A DNA stretch of 64,000 nt. Origin: CAG-411 sp963643465. GTDB lineage: Bacteria; Bacillota; Clostridia; Lachnospirales; Lachnospiraceae. This document shows positions 46,509 to 55,396 of the stretch, piece after piece; position 1 is the first letter of the stretch; every line of letters begins with the position of its first letter. Where the stretch lies: contig CAVIJT010000002.1 of assembly GCA_963643465.1 (NCBI GenBank), forward strand, positions 248,001 to 312,000, in the 5' to 3' direction. The notes below the pieces were generated by a model. It was not told where the DNA came from. It ran no database searches and saw nothing but the letters and a program-made list of their open reading frames with translations. Position numbers and translations under genes: made by a program.

Positions 46509-47369
46509 TCATATTTCTTTCAACAAATATAATGGTGTTTCATCCTTATATTTTTCATTTAAAACTACATGTATCTCTTGCCTAAGTATTCCTTTGTTAA
46601 ATCTGAGCATACTTTCCATAATATCCATTATATCTGGTGATTTTCCTACATTGGCATTTCCTGCTCCAATAAGAGGCATATATACTTTTTCTTCTAGCTC
46701 TAATACATCTGGAATTGCTTCAATCAACGACTGTATTCCAACGATATACTCTTCTTTACTTAACTCACTTACTATCTTTTTACCATTTTTATCTTTAAGA
46801 TTATTCACTTCAAGCAACAAGAAGCGTACATTGGTTTCATAACCAATATCCGAAGCCGTAAGAAAAAACCAATCTCCAATCCTGCCTATCGGTTCGGTAG
46901 CCGTAAAATCTGCACTGGTCTTTTTCACTTTAGCATTCTCCAAAACACTTCTCTCAAACTCAACGCCACTCTTTTCAAATAAATGATCCAGCCACAATTT
47001 ATGTATACTATTCTTTTTTACAATACTTCTATCACCGACTAAATTCAAAAATGTGTTTATAGGAATAACTACAGTATAATTATCCTGCGTCTTATCTTCC
47101 ATGGCTAACACATCTTTCATATCCATGTACTCAAAAATAATTTTCGTTTTTCCCACACTATATACTTCTCTACTTTTACGTGATATTGCAAAGACCGTCA
47201 TACATGCAGCCACAATAGCTACAACTAAAAGAATAATCCCTAAAATCTCCATACCTTCCATAACACTCAATTGTATGGGTAAAAATACGGATACCGCACC
47301 TATTATCCCAAATACAATTCCCAACAATCTAAATAATTGCTTTTTATAACATATGATTTTTTCTTTCAT
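46509..47369 (-). CDS. Membrane protein with macro-like domain (DUF6430 type)
   Basis: Protein of 286 residues. Two membrane helices (about 13-35 and 41-64), then a cytoplasmic domain with VVIPINTFLNLVGDRSIVKK, FLLLEVNNLKD and VYMPLIGAGNANVGKSPDIM, the pattern of the macro-like DUF6430 family. Macro domains bind ADP-ribose-type ligands; membrane-anchored macro proteins often occur with TIR or other NAD-acting immune effectors. No such partner is next to it; the upstream neighbour is the STM4011-like gene, 55 bases away with no terminator between. ATG at 47369 after GGAAGG; a GTG at 47381 overlaps that site. Confidence 0.75.
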   Translation of the reverse strand: MKEKIICYKKQLFRLLGIVFGIIGAVSVFLPIQLSVMEGMEILGIILLVVAIVAACMTVFAISRKSREVYSVGKTKIIFEYMDMKDVLAMEDKTQDNYTVVIPINTFLNLVGDRSIVKKNSIHKLWLDHLFEKSGVEFERSVLENAKVKKTSADFTATEPIGRIGDWFFLTASDIGYETNVRFLLLEVNNLKDKNGKKIVSELSKEEYIVGIQSLIEAIPDVLELEEKVYMPLIGAGNANVGKSPDIMDIMESMLRFNKGILRQEIHVVLNEKYKDETPLYLLKEI

Positions 47370-47424
47370 TTGTATTTTCACCTTCCGTCAGTATTACAAT
47401 TTACAAATTTATGATTGTCATTTT

Positions 47425-48891
47425 CTAAATAAAGCCAGTTCTAAAAAGATTCACCGGAAATAGCTGAAGCATTGGCATATCTTCTTTCGTATTTCCGACT
47501 GCCGCTCCATCAGCCAGAGATATCCCTTCTTTTTGGCAAATGGTAAGTACACCATTTTTCTTATCCGCCTTTTCTCCTGTAATTCCCAGATGCCCTTTGT
47601 CCAAATGAAGTATATATGAAATCCCCTTATCTTCTGCTATTTCCTCTATTTCCTTTTGCATTCCATCTAGTTCTTCCAAAGACCAGCCCGCTTTTCTTTT
47701 TGCAAGCAAGGTCTGTCGGTAAAGGATATTTTCTTTTTGATAAGTTCGAAACTGCAACTGATATTTTCGTTCGAAACATTTCTGCTGCTCTTTTGAAAAA
47801 ATCTCTTTTATGGGAATAATCTGCTCCCATGCTTTCTGATTTCCCTCTCTGATTCGAATATGCCCGCCTCCTGCAAACACACCTCCTGACAAGCAATCCT
47901 CAATCTTTTTGCATTTTCTCATTGCTTCACAAAAAGGAAGTTCCGTTGCTAGAAACAGCTTGCACTTTTTGGAAAGTCGCCGTAAGCGCTCCGCCATAAG
48001 ATCAGATAGTCCACTTTCTCCCTCTGGCACAATGGTTCCATCCACATCCAGAAAAATCGCCTTTGGATAACTTGGTATACGAAATGCAGGATACGGTTGG
48101 AAAAACAATAACTCTTCAATGTCTTTTCGATTGCTGTATGCCAGATAGCAATTGCACTCTGACCTTCCACAGCCTTCTGTCTGAGATGCTCCTTTAGCTG
48201 CTGCATGCAAATTGCAAAAATATTTGCTCCCATCTGCCTCATAAAAAACAGAATGTCCACATTTTTGCAAATCTGCCTTTCTATGTTCCAATTGAAGGAA
48301 AAAATAGGGGTCTACTTTTTGGAAAACTTCCACTTCCTCCATAGTATACGCTTTCTTTCGTCCTTCCATTTTGTTCACCCAGACATATACAGAATCCGGC
48401 AGTCTTTTACGCAATTTTAAAAGCGTGGGGATTTTCTCTGGATTTCCCACCATTCCCACACAAAAAGAAACGCCTGCCTTTTCCAGTTTTTGACATTGTT
48501 CTACGAATTCTTCCACTGTTGTCATGGAAGGATGAAAGGTACACCACAGACGCAGCTTTTCTTTCCGTCCCTTATATTTCTCATAAATTCCCAGCATCTT
48601 TTCTACCGAAAAGCTCAAATTGGTCTGACAGCCTGTATACTCCTCCATTGCAATCTGACTGAGTTCTGCTAATCCGCGCCAATAATATTCATGAACCAGC
48701 GCTTCCCCATAAGGAACAATCTGCACCGCATGTTTTTCTTTCTCCTGTTTCATATGATCTATGAAATTCCAAAGTGCCTTCTCATCCTTCTCTATTTGTC
48801 CCTTGGTCATCTTTCTTTTCGAAAAAGGGCAATAGTGGCAAGCATAATTACAGGATGTTAAATATCCCCTGTAAAAAATTTGTTTTCCCAT
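47425..48891 (-). CDS. STM4011-family radical SAM protein fused to HAD phosphatase
   Basis: Protein of 488 residues. Residues 1-265 are a radical SAM domain with CNYACHYC (Cys14, 18, 21) and a cluster of further cysteines (about 211-248: CGHSVFYE, YFCNLHAA, GCGRSECNC) that could hold an extra cluster. Residues 278-488 are a HAD phosphatase with LDVDGTIVPEG, LATELP and GAAVGNTKEDMPML, Cof-like. The fusion is not part of the usual STM4011 protein as I know it. The start at 48891 overlaps the STM4012 gene by 34 bases; a longer frame to 49017 would overlap it by 160 and lacks family similarity. Probably modifies a peptide or small molecule made by the cluster. Confidence 0.82.
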   Translation of the reverse strand: MGKQIFYRGYLTSCNYACHYCPFSKRKMTKGQIEKDEKALWNFIDHMKQEKEKHAVQIVPYGEALVHEYYWRGLAELSQIAMEEYTGCQTNLSFSVEKMLGIYEKYKGRKEKLRLWCTFHPSMTTVEEFVEQCQKLEKAGVSFCVGMVGNPEKIPTLLKLRKRLPDSVYVWVNKMEGRKKAYTMEEVEVFQKVDPYFFLQLEHRKADLQKCGHSVFYEADGSKYFCNLHAAAKGASQTEGCGRSECNCYLAYSNRKDIEELLFFQPYPAFRIPSYPKAIFLDVDGTIVPEGESGLSDLMAERLRRLSKKCKLFLATELPFCEAMRKCKKIEDCLSGGVFAGGGHIRIREGNQKAWEQIIPIKEIFSKEQQKCFERKYQLQFRTYQKENILYRQTLLAKRKAGWSLEELDGMQKEIEEIAEDKGISYILHLDKGHLGITGEKADKKNGVLTICQKEGISLADGAAVGNTKEDMPMLQLFPVNLFRTGFI

Positions 48892-50150
48892 TCTTCCATC
48901 CGCCCTTTCACTTTTGAAGAAATCAGTTGAGGTCCCAGATAATCCGATAATGCCATGCCCTCTTTGGTAAGCACATAGGTATTGTTTTCTTCTTTCAAAT
49001 ATCCTTTTTCCTTCCATGTATTCAGTATTCGAAACTCTTTTTCTACCTGTTCTCCAAATTTTTTATGATACCTTTCCTTATTTAAGCCACTGAGAAACAA
49101 TATGTTTTTTATAACATAACGTCTTTTTTCTTCCTCTTTATCAAGAAAAAATCCATGGGTAATTTTTCTATAATCCTTTGTTGCCAAATAACGCTCTAAC
49201 TGCATGTTACAATCCTTTTGTCTCACGTAATACGGTGTGCAAAAATGAAGGTTCCCAAGATAACTTCTTCCTCCGCATCCAATGGAAAGGGTATTTCCAA
49301 AGCCACATTCCAAAGCCGGCGTCAAAGGCACATACTCTTTGTGTACAAATCTGCGCATGGAGTATTGCACATACCCCTGTTTGCTCAAATATTCGCAGAC
49401 AAAATCATATAATTTTCTAGTGTTTTCGTCTCTTTTTTCCTGTTTTTCTTTTAGCAAAGTTCCATTCTTAATATACAAAGGATATACAAATAGTTCCTGG
49501 GGTCCATAGGAAACACCCTCTTCTAAAGTTTCCTTTAAAGAATGTTCCGTCTGTCCGGGAATTCCATAGATAAAGTCAAGATTTACACACTCAAAATTCT
49601 GCCTTTCTATAAATTTTACAGCCATTCTCGCCTGTTTTGGAGTATGCACCCGATACAATTTCTTCAATTCTTCCTCTTGAAAACTTTGAATACCAAGACT
49701 TATTCTTTTCGTTCCTCTCGCCTTTACAATCCCTAACTTTTCCTCTGTGGTTTGGTTTGGTGACGTTTCTATGATAACAGGATATTCTGTGTTTCCTTGA
49801 ACAGCTTCTATCATACGAAAAAGACGGACCAACTGTTTTTCTTCTAAATACAAAGGAGTTCCTCCGCCTATCGTAACATCCGAAAAAGTATAGGATGTCA
49901 GGTCGTACTGCTTTATCTGTCTTTCCATGGCATCTAAATAGGCATCCACATAACCCGCCCCTTTACCTGTTACAGAGAACAAATTGCAATACCCGCATTT
50001 TGCCTGACAAAAAGGAATATGAAAATACAAGCTATTCTCTTCCTTCTCCAATCGAGGCAAATACTCTTGGATATCCACACCTTCCAATGTCCTATAGGCA
50101 GTCTTATGAGGATAGCTATACATATATTGATAGTATATCTCGTTCTTCAC
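48858..50150 (-). CDS. STM4012-family radical SAM protein (HemN-like)
   Basis: Protein of 430 residues resembling coproporphyrinogen dehydrogenase/HemW: HIPFCQAKCGYCNLF holds the cluster cysteines (Cys48, 52, 55), followed by VTIGGGTPLYLEE, RISLGIQSF and NLDFIYGIPGQT. A C-terminal winged-helix-like domain is present. The STM4012 subfamily is distinguished by its context with STM4011, 4013, 4014 and 4015, all of which are here. Fourteen bases after the STM4013 gene. No heme genes are nearby, so a heme role is unlikely. Confidence 0.85.
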   Translation of the reverse strand: MKNEIYYQYMYSYPHKTAYRTLEGVDIQEYLPRLEKEENSLYFHIPFCQAKCGYCNLFSVTGKGAGYVDAYLDAMERQIKQYDLTSYTFSDVTIGGGTPLYLEEKQLVRLFRMIEAVQGNTEYPVIIETSPNQTTEEKLGIVKARGTKRISLGIQSFQEEELKKLYRVHTPKQARMAVKFIERQNFECVNLDFIYGIPGQTEHSLKETLEEGVSYGPQELFVYPLYIKNGTLLKEKQEKRDENTRKLYDFVCEYLSKQGYVQYSMRRFVHKEYVPLTPALECGFGNTLSIGCGGRSYLGNLHFCTPYYVRQKDCNMQLERYLATKDYRKITHGFFLDKEEEKRRYVIKNILFLSGLNKERYHKKFGEQVEKEFRILNTWKEKGYLKEENNTYVLTKEGMALSDYLGPQLISSKVKGRMEEWENKFFTGDI

Positions 50151-50164
50151 ACTTTTCTCCTTTC

Positions 50165-51034
50165 TTAAATGAAAAACTGTTTATACGGAATGGTATTTAC
50201 CATAGGATGATTGATGCCATGAGAGAAGCAACCGTCCTCTCCATAGCAGGTTCCATGGTCTGAACAGCAAATGACAAAAGTATCTCCCTTTTGTCTAAAT
50301 GCTTCAAAAAGCGGCTCCAATTCTCTATCTACATACCGAAGTGCGGCTCCATGGCTTTCTCTGGTATCCTTCTCATAGCCTCTGTCTGGCTGAACTTTTT
50401 TGTCTCCCTTTCCATCCTGCTCCAGTTCCAAATAATAATAATTGGGATAATGTATAGCGGAAACATTCATGTACAAAAATAGTTTCTTTTCTTTGGGGAT
50501 TTTTGCTAACCATTTTTTTGCAAATGACACTTGATTTCTCGTGCTATCTGGCACCATTGGCGAAAAAGACGGATTCCAGAAACTGTGCGTAAAATATCTC
50601 GGAAATACGTTTCCAAGACCAGACCGTTTATCAAAAAAGGAAACGCCCCCAATACAACAGGTTTCATACCCTTCGTCAGACAAAGCTTCTACGAAGGTTC
50701 TTTGAGAAAATCCATAGACTCCCCTTGGTGCCTTTCTCCCCATTCCCACATTTTCCGGAAAGAAGAGCTGAATCCGTTCTCCATGCCTTTTTGCATCTGC
50801 GTAACAAGGAAAAAATCCTGCAAACATTCCCTGATGTGCAGGATAGGTAAAATTGCCCACAGCCTGACATTTGTGCCATTGTTCCCATTGGTTCAAAACA
50901 GGTGTATTCCCTAATTTCTCCTGTTCCTTTGCCACATCATAACGAAGTGCATCCAGACACAAAAAAAGAATATGATGACTTCCCACAATCTGATTCATAT
51001 CCACATTCGTCCATTTTTTGTTATGCGTAATCAT
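50165..51034 (-). CDS. STM4013-family hydrolase (alkaline phosphatase/sulfatase fold)
   Basis: Cytoplasmic protein of 289 residues. LFLCLDALRYD carries the first metal Asp (Asp28), NFTYPAHQGMFAG the candidate nucleophile Thr63 and His67, and CCSDHGTCYGEDGCFSHG the second metal site. No signal peptide. This fold includes sulfatases, phosphoglycerate mutases and phosphodiesterases; the substrate is unknown. AAAGGGGAATATGT precedes the start. Confidence 0.85.
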   Translation of the reverse strand: MITHNKKWTNVDMNQIVGSHHILFLCLDALRYDVAKEQEKLGNTPVLNQWEQWHKCQAVGNFTYPAHQGMFAGFFPCYADAKRHGERIQLFFPENVGMGRKAPRGVYGFSQRTFVEALSDEGYETCCIGGVSFFDKRSGLGNVFPRYFTHSFWNPSFSPMVPDSTRNQVSFAKKWLAKIPKEKKLFLYMNVSAIHYPNYYYLELEQDGKGDKKVQPDRGYEKDTRESHGAALRYVDRELEPLFEAFRQKGDTFVICCSDHGTCYGEDGCFSHGINHPMVNTIPYKQFFI

Positions 51035-51055
51035 ACATATTCCCCTTTCTCAAAA

Positions 51056-52114
51056 CTATACTAAGTGGTAATTCCCCGTATTCTCGCAAATACTGTTCAT
51101 TTTGACAATTTGATTTCGGTAAATCGTATTTTCTCCATAAATATCCTGATACAATAAATCGCCCTGTCCATTCATTTCAATAATGCGTGGTTTTCCTGTT
51201 TTCTTGTCCAACATTACGTCAAGCCCTGCCACATGCACATTTGGAAAAAGTGCCATAGCCTCTTCACATACTCTTGCAATATCCATTTGAATCTCCCCTT
51301 GATTCCAAGATTCCTGACTTTTCCAAACGTTCTCCAATGGAATAGCACCGTTATTTAAATGAAGATTGGTAATCGGTGTTGCAGATTTCCTAGCTACAAT
51401 ATATTCTATTCGTCCAAATTGCCACAACACACGAAAATCAAAGGGTTCTCCTTCCAAAGTTGCCTTTGGATACCAGCGCTCCACAATGGTGTCTAAAGAG
51501 GTAATGGCATTCACAATGGGTTCTACTTCTTTTTCATCTGTTATTTTCCGAATGTTCTTTTGCTGAAATAAAACATCTCCTTCTACACAGGCAGCCGTAT
51601 ACGCAACCACCTTCCCCGTAGTAGGATGAACGGAAAGTGCCAAAATTCCCGCTGCCCCCGATCCATACACAGGTTTTAGAAATACAGAACGAATCCTCTT
51701 TTCAACCATTCGTTCTTTCAATTCCATATAATTCTTTACATTTTTTCCAATCATAGTGGTAACTGCCACATGATTCTCCTGCAATTTTTCTTTACAAGCC
51801 ACTTTATCTAACAACTGCAAAATTCCTGAAGGATGATTCAAAAAAGAAACGCCCTTTTTCTTTTCCATTTCCTCTAACTGAAAAATCTGTTCCTGATATT
51901 CCTGTATTCTTTTTGGAAGGGACAAAATATTGTACTCATGAAAAGAGGGTGGGTCAATTTTTACAACCCCACCCTCGATATCCTTGTTTTTCCATTCTGA
52001 CCATGTATAAAATTCCACCGGAATCTGTTGTCTGTCTGCAGCTTTTAAAAAGAACTCCGTTCTTTTACTGTCTGCTTCCCCGATTAAAATAATCCGTTTC
52101 TCTTTCACAACCAT
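51056..52114 (-). CDS. STM4014-family ATP-grasp protein
   Basis: Protein of 352 residues with an ATP-grasp fold: N-terminal Rossmann-like IILIGEADSKRTEFF, Lys in VFLKPVYGSGAAGILAL, hinge region DTIVERWYP and metal-binding GLDVMLDKKTGKPRIIEMNG (Asp, Glu, Asn). ATP-grasp enzymes join a carboxylate to an amine or thiol through acyl phosphate, so this may be the ligase of the cluster. Three bases after the STM4015-like gene and 21 before the STM4013-like gene. Confidence 0.85.
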   Translation of the reverse strand: MVVKEKRIILIGEADSKRTEFFLKAADRQQIPVEFYTWSEWKNKDIEGGVVKIDPPSFHEYNILSLPKRIQEYQEQIFQLEEMEKKKGVSFLNHPSGILQLLDKVACKEKLQENHVAVTTMIGKNVKNYMELKERMVEKRIRSVFLKPVYGSGAAGILALSVHPTTGKVVAYTAACVEGDVLFQQKNIRKITDEKEVEPIVNAITSLDTIVERWYPKATLEGEPFDFRVLWQFGRIEYIVARKSATPITNLHLNNGAIPLENVWKSQESWNQGEIQMDIARVCEEAMALFPNVHVAGLDVMLDKKTGKPRIIEMNGQGDLLYQDIYGENTIYRNQIVKMNSICENTGNYHLV

Positions 52115-52117
52115 CTC

Positions 52118-52984
52118 CTACTCTGTCAGCATTGGATAATAATATACCTCGTCATCCCATTCATCCGGCTCATTCTGTTCATCTATATCCACTTCAATCG
52201 GCAACGCTTCTAACTTTTCCATCATTTCATCAGACAAGAAATGATAATGTACATCCAGATAGTTTACATTTGGAAATTCTGGCAGCTTATCCAGCAGAAG
52301 CTGTCCGCCTTTGTCTGTAAGAGAACCCATAGATAATTCCAAACGCTCAATTTGTTTCATATAGCCAGACGCCAATACAGCCTCACAAATTTCATCTTGA
52401 ATCTGACTGTCGCAAAGACCAAGAATCTTCAATTTAGGGAAATTTGACTTTTCCAGTAGTTCTTTGATGTCTTCAATAGAACCGTCAAATCCATAATCAT
52501 CCACACCTATGTATAATCTAAGTTCCTCTAAGGCTGGAAGATTTGCATCACGAACACTTTCAATTACTTCCTTTGGCAATCCACCACAAATAATCTCTAA
52601 TGACCGTAAATTTGGTGCATTTACTTTTCCAAGTTCCAATTCAGTGCTTCCTTTAATAGTCAATTTTTCAAGCTGTGGCATAGCCTCAAATAATTTTTCA
52701 TAATTACCTTGAACAATCCACGAAACCTCACACTCTTCAAAATCCATGTCTCCAACAAATAAACTCTTAATGTGTGAAAACTTTTCTTTATTCTCAATAA
52801 TATCATTTATGATGGTCTCTGCACCTTCGCCATCATCCCATGCTTCGCCCCAGCATCCAATTATAACCTCTTCCAGATTCAAAAATTCCGGATCCGCTAA
52901 AATATCTGCAACTATGGTCTCGCAAGACTTTCCTTCTTCATCAATTTCCTCATACTCATAACCATATTTCTTACTCTTATACAT
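52118..52984 (-). CDS. STM4015-family leucine-rich-repeat protein
   Basis: Cytoplasmic acidic protein of 288 residues. An N-terminal beta-rich region with a Trp- and Gly-rich patch (IIGCWGEAWDDGEGAE), then LRR-like repeats (MPQLEKLTIKG, APNLRSLEII, LPALEELRLYI, FPKLKILGLCD, MKQIERLELSMG, FPNVNYLDVHY) and a very acidic tail ending in VYYYPMLTE. First gene of the five-gene cluster, after AAAGGAG and a strong promoter. It has no catalytic motif, so it may be a scaffold or the protein acted on by the enzymes downstream (inference). Confidence 0.85.
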   Translation of the reverse strand: MYKSKKYGYEYEEIDEEGKSCETIVADILADPEFLNLEEVIIGCWGEAWDDGEGAETIINDIIENKEKFSHIKSLFVGDMDFEECEVSWIVQGNYEKLFEAMPQLEKLTIKGSTELELGKVNAPNLRSLEIICGGLPKEVIESVRDANLPALEELRLYIGVDDYGFDGSIEDIKELLEKSNFPKLKILGLCDSQIQDEICEAVLASGYMKQIERLELSMGSLTDKGGQLLLDKLPEFPNVNYLDVHYHFLSDEMMEKLEALPIEVDIDEQNEPDEWDDEVYYYPMLTE

Positions 52985-53094
52985 ATTTATCTCCTTTCAT
53001 TCTTCAATTATCCCAGCTATTGCAGGAATATTGTTTTTTCATTCATTTTTATTGGTATTTGTCTTTATTAAATCACACACATCCCAATGTTATT

Positions 53095-53123
53095 ATTATA
53101 TAAAACACATTTAAACATTACAA
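53095..53123 (-). promoter_or_regulatory. Promoter of the STM4015-to-STM4011 operon
   Basis: Minus strand TTGTAA (53123..53118), 17-base spacer, TATAAT (53100..53095); leader about 105 bases. Confidence 0.75.
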
Positions 53124-53147
53124 GTTTTATTGTACTTTTCTAGCTTT

Positions 53148-54167
53148 TTAAAAATCCACCTCAATTGCTTTTCTATTCACATATTCCACAAACTGCTCGA
53201 CCTTTTCCATATCTGGATTGTCTGGTAAACTTGTATGCTTTGTTGCTGTCTCTAATCGCTTCTCATACTCAGATACTATATCATAAAATTCCCTAGAAAA
53301 TGACTTATCTTCTTTTTGAAAATCACCATGCCGAATGCTTTTTAGCAATTCTAAATCGTTTATTCTGTGGGTTCTTATTTCTCCCTTTTCCAAAATATCA
53401 ATTCCCATCAAAAATAATCGAATCAAGTGCATGGCATGTTTATTTAAATGATTATCATCTTTTTTCTTGTTACGTTTTCCAATCTTGTCATAATCTCTGA
53501 CCACACTATTCATGGTTCCTAACATGTTTTGATAATCCCGCAACGGCAAATGCTTATACTCTGCATCTATAAATATTTCCGTCTTAAACTCTGGATGATC
53601 CGATTCGTCTATGTAAAGATTTATATTACCTTTGTCAAACATTGCATTCTTTCGATTAAAATCTTCCAAAGCATTTTTTACAGACTGATAAATATGCTGC
53701 TCTCGCTCCTTTTGTGGCATAGAATCTCTGGCAATGGCGTTCTGTAATCTCCTAAGCTGCGCACTGGCATATCCCCCAAAAGACTTAGCCGCCCTCTTTG
53801 ACAAAAATAACTGCTTATGCTCTAACAATTCCTGCCCTAGTTCTGTCTTTATCAAATATTGCTCCTCATCCAATCCTAATAACTCTATGGTATTGGGATT
53901 ACACTCTTAAAAAAGCTTCACAATCTTATTAAAGGAATAAATAACCGTATCTGTGTTGTCATCCTCATATTGTTCAAAGTCCGTCAATCCCAGCAAGTCC
54001 GATGGCAAATTTAATGCAATCCCTCGAAAATCAATATCACTGCTCTCATAATTAGTTCCATAGGCATAACTTCCGCCTAGCCCCATTAAAATAATGCGAT
54101 TTCCAAGTCTTGAATCGTTTCTTAAAAAATCATATTCTGCTGAATTCATAAGTTGGATGAAATCCAT
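53148..54167 (-). pseudogene. Nucleotidyltransferase (COG3541 type) interrupted by in-frame TAA
   Basis: Reading from ATG at 54167 (after GGAGGGGGAATAACC) gives 86 residues with the polymerase-beta-like site LGGSYAYGTNYESSDIDFRG, then TAA at 53909..53907. The same frame continues without another stop: ECNPNTIELLGLDEEQYL and on to a full C-terminal domain (residues to 53148). The NPNTIELLG motif directly after the stop is what the family has there, so one nonsense change (for example TCA to TAA) broke a gene of about 339 codons. Reinitiation at TTG 53873 would lack the active site. Confidence 0.85.
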
Positions 54168-54218
54168 GGTTATTCCCCCTCCACTTATTTCATAATTGTT
54201 GTTTCGTTCTTTTTCATT

Positions 54219-55172
54219 TTATATCTGCTCCATATATCTGCACTTCGGAAATTTGTCACATCCATAAAACTGACTTCCAACATGCTCTCCTCTTTTCGCC
54301 GTTCGAATTACTAATTTCCCACCACAGCGAGGACATGTTTTCTCATCAACACTTCTCTGCATTGATGTGTCCATCTTTACTTCTTCCTGGACTTGTACTG
54401 GTACACTTTCTTTTTGTTTCTTCAAATTAGTAATCATCTCTTCATACTTAACTACATAATCAGATTTATTCGATTTTGAAGTTTCTAAAAAGAATTCCGC
54501 CAAGTTTCTCATTTCTTTTTCAGAAGATTTTTCATTCTTACTTTCTTTTTCCATCTTCTTTAAAAGTGCAACCAACTGATCTGCCCGTACAACCTTATCT
54601 TTTACCTCTTTCTTTGCGTATTTATCATTTAGAATTGTCTTAGGATTTGCCAAACATACAATAGATTTATAGCAATTTGCAAAGTTTCTTTCAAGGAAAA
54701 ACTGCAGCACAACATTCTTTGTTTCCTTTCGAACAGCCTTCAATACATTTAAATGTCTTTCATTTTGCGTAATCGGTGAATAAATTGCCTCTTTCACTTT
54801 TTTTCCATACAACTCATATGTACGAATAAATGTACCCTTATTATCAATTTCAATATTACCAATCAAATTCTTACATTCTATGATATAAACATTTTTCTTC
54901 GCTACAATCAGATAATCTATTTGAGCAGACAATTCCTCATGTTCTAGATAAATATCATGCAAAATAAACATATCCATTCCACTGTTCTTTAATTCAAATG
55001 CAATATTTTCTTCGCCAGAAACCCCATAACTGGCAATCTTAATCTGTTTGTCAATTTCCTTTTTACACTCTCCCGTTGCCTGCTCTGATAATTCTTCCAT
55101 CTTTTTAATGAATGCGGATGCATCACTGGATTCCTTTAGGAAAATAGGTCCACAACTTGAAAATAATCCCAT
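54219..55172 (-). CDS. NERD-domain protein with topoisomerase-type zinc finger
   Basis: Protein of 317 residues. NERD nuclease-related domain (about 50-170) with AQIDYLIVAKKNVYIIECKN, the D-x(n)-E-x-K nuclease signature, a basic coiled linker (180-270) and a C-terminal zinc ribbon CPRCGGKLVIRT with CDKFPKCRY, as in topoisomerase I tails. It probably binds and may cut DNA. GGAGGGGATAGT precedes the start. Neighbours on both sides are broken genes. Confidence 0.88.
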   Translation of the reverse strand: MGLFSSCGPIFLKESSDASAFIKKMEELSEQATGECKKEIDKQIKIASYGVSGEENIAFELKNSGMDMFILHDIYLEHEELSAQIDYLIVAKKNVYIIECKNLIGNIEIDNKGTFIRTYELYGKKVKEAIYSPITQNERHLNVLKAVRKETKNVVLQFFLERNFANCYKSIVCLANPKTILNDKYAKKEVKDKVVRADQLVALLKKMEKESKNEKSSEKEMRNLAEFFLETSKSNKSDYVVKYEEMITNLKKQKESVPVQVQEEVKMDTSMQRSVDEKTCPRCGGKLVIRTAKRGEHVGSQFYGCDKFPKCRYMEQI

Positions 55173-55198
55173 ACTATCCCCTCCCCATTTTTTCTATG

Positions 55199-55396
55199 TT
55201 ACTCTTTCACAATATACTTATAAATATCTTCTCGCACTGGTACATCCAGCTTCCACTCAATTTTTACAGCAGTCTTATCTGTATTATTCATAACTATTTC
55301 TTCTGTGCGTCCCGTTGCTTCCATTCTTCCTAAGTAATAAAACTCTTTTGGCATCTTTATAGGTATACTTCTCTGGTATAAAACAAAATCTGTTAC
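55199..55396 (-). pseudogene. C-terminal remnant of a larger protein
   Basis: An open stretch of 65 codons without its own ribosome binding site ends in TAA at 55199. It reads VLYQRSIPIKMPKEFYYLGR, then TDKTAVKIEWKLDVPVREDIY. This looks like the tail domain found after superfamily 2 helicases (DUF3427-like), but I cannot prove it. An in-frame TGA precedes it, and no upstream frame continues the protein. Likely the last part of a deleted defence or helicase gene. Confidence 0.5.

Noticed and set aside
47949..48260. 103-codon frame within the STM4011-HAD gene
   Set aside because: It is a shifted frame of a region with clear HAD and cysteine motifs in the main frame.
53874..53920. Frameshift as the cause of the split nucleotidyltransferase
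   Set aside because: The two halves are in the same frame (distance divisible by three); a stop codon, not a shift, separates them.
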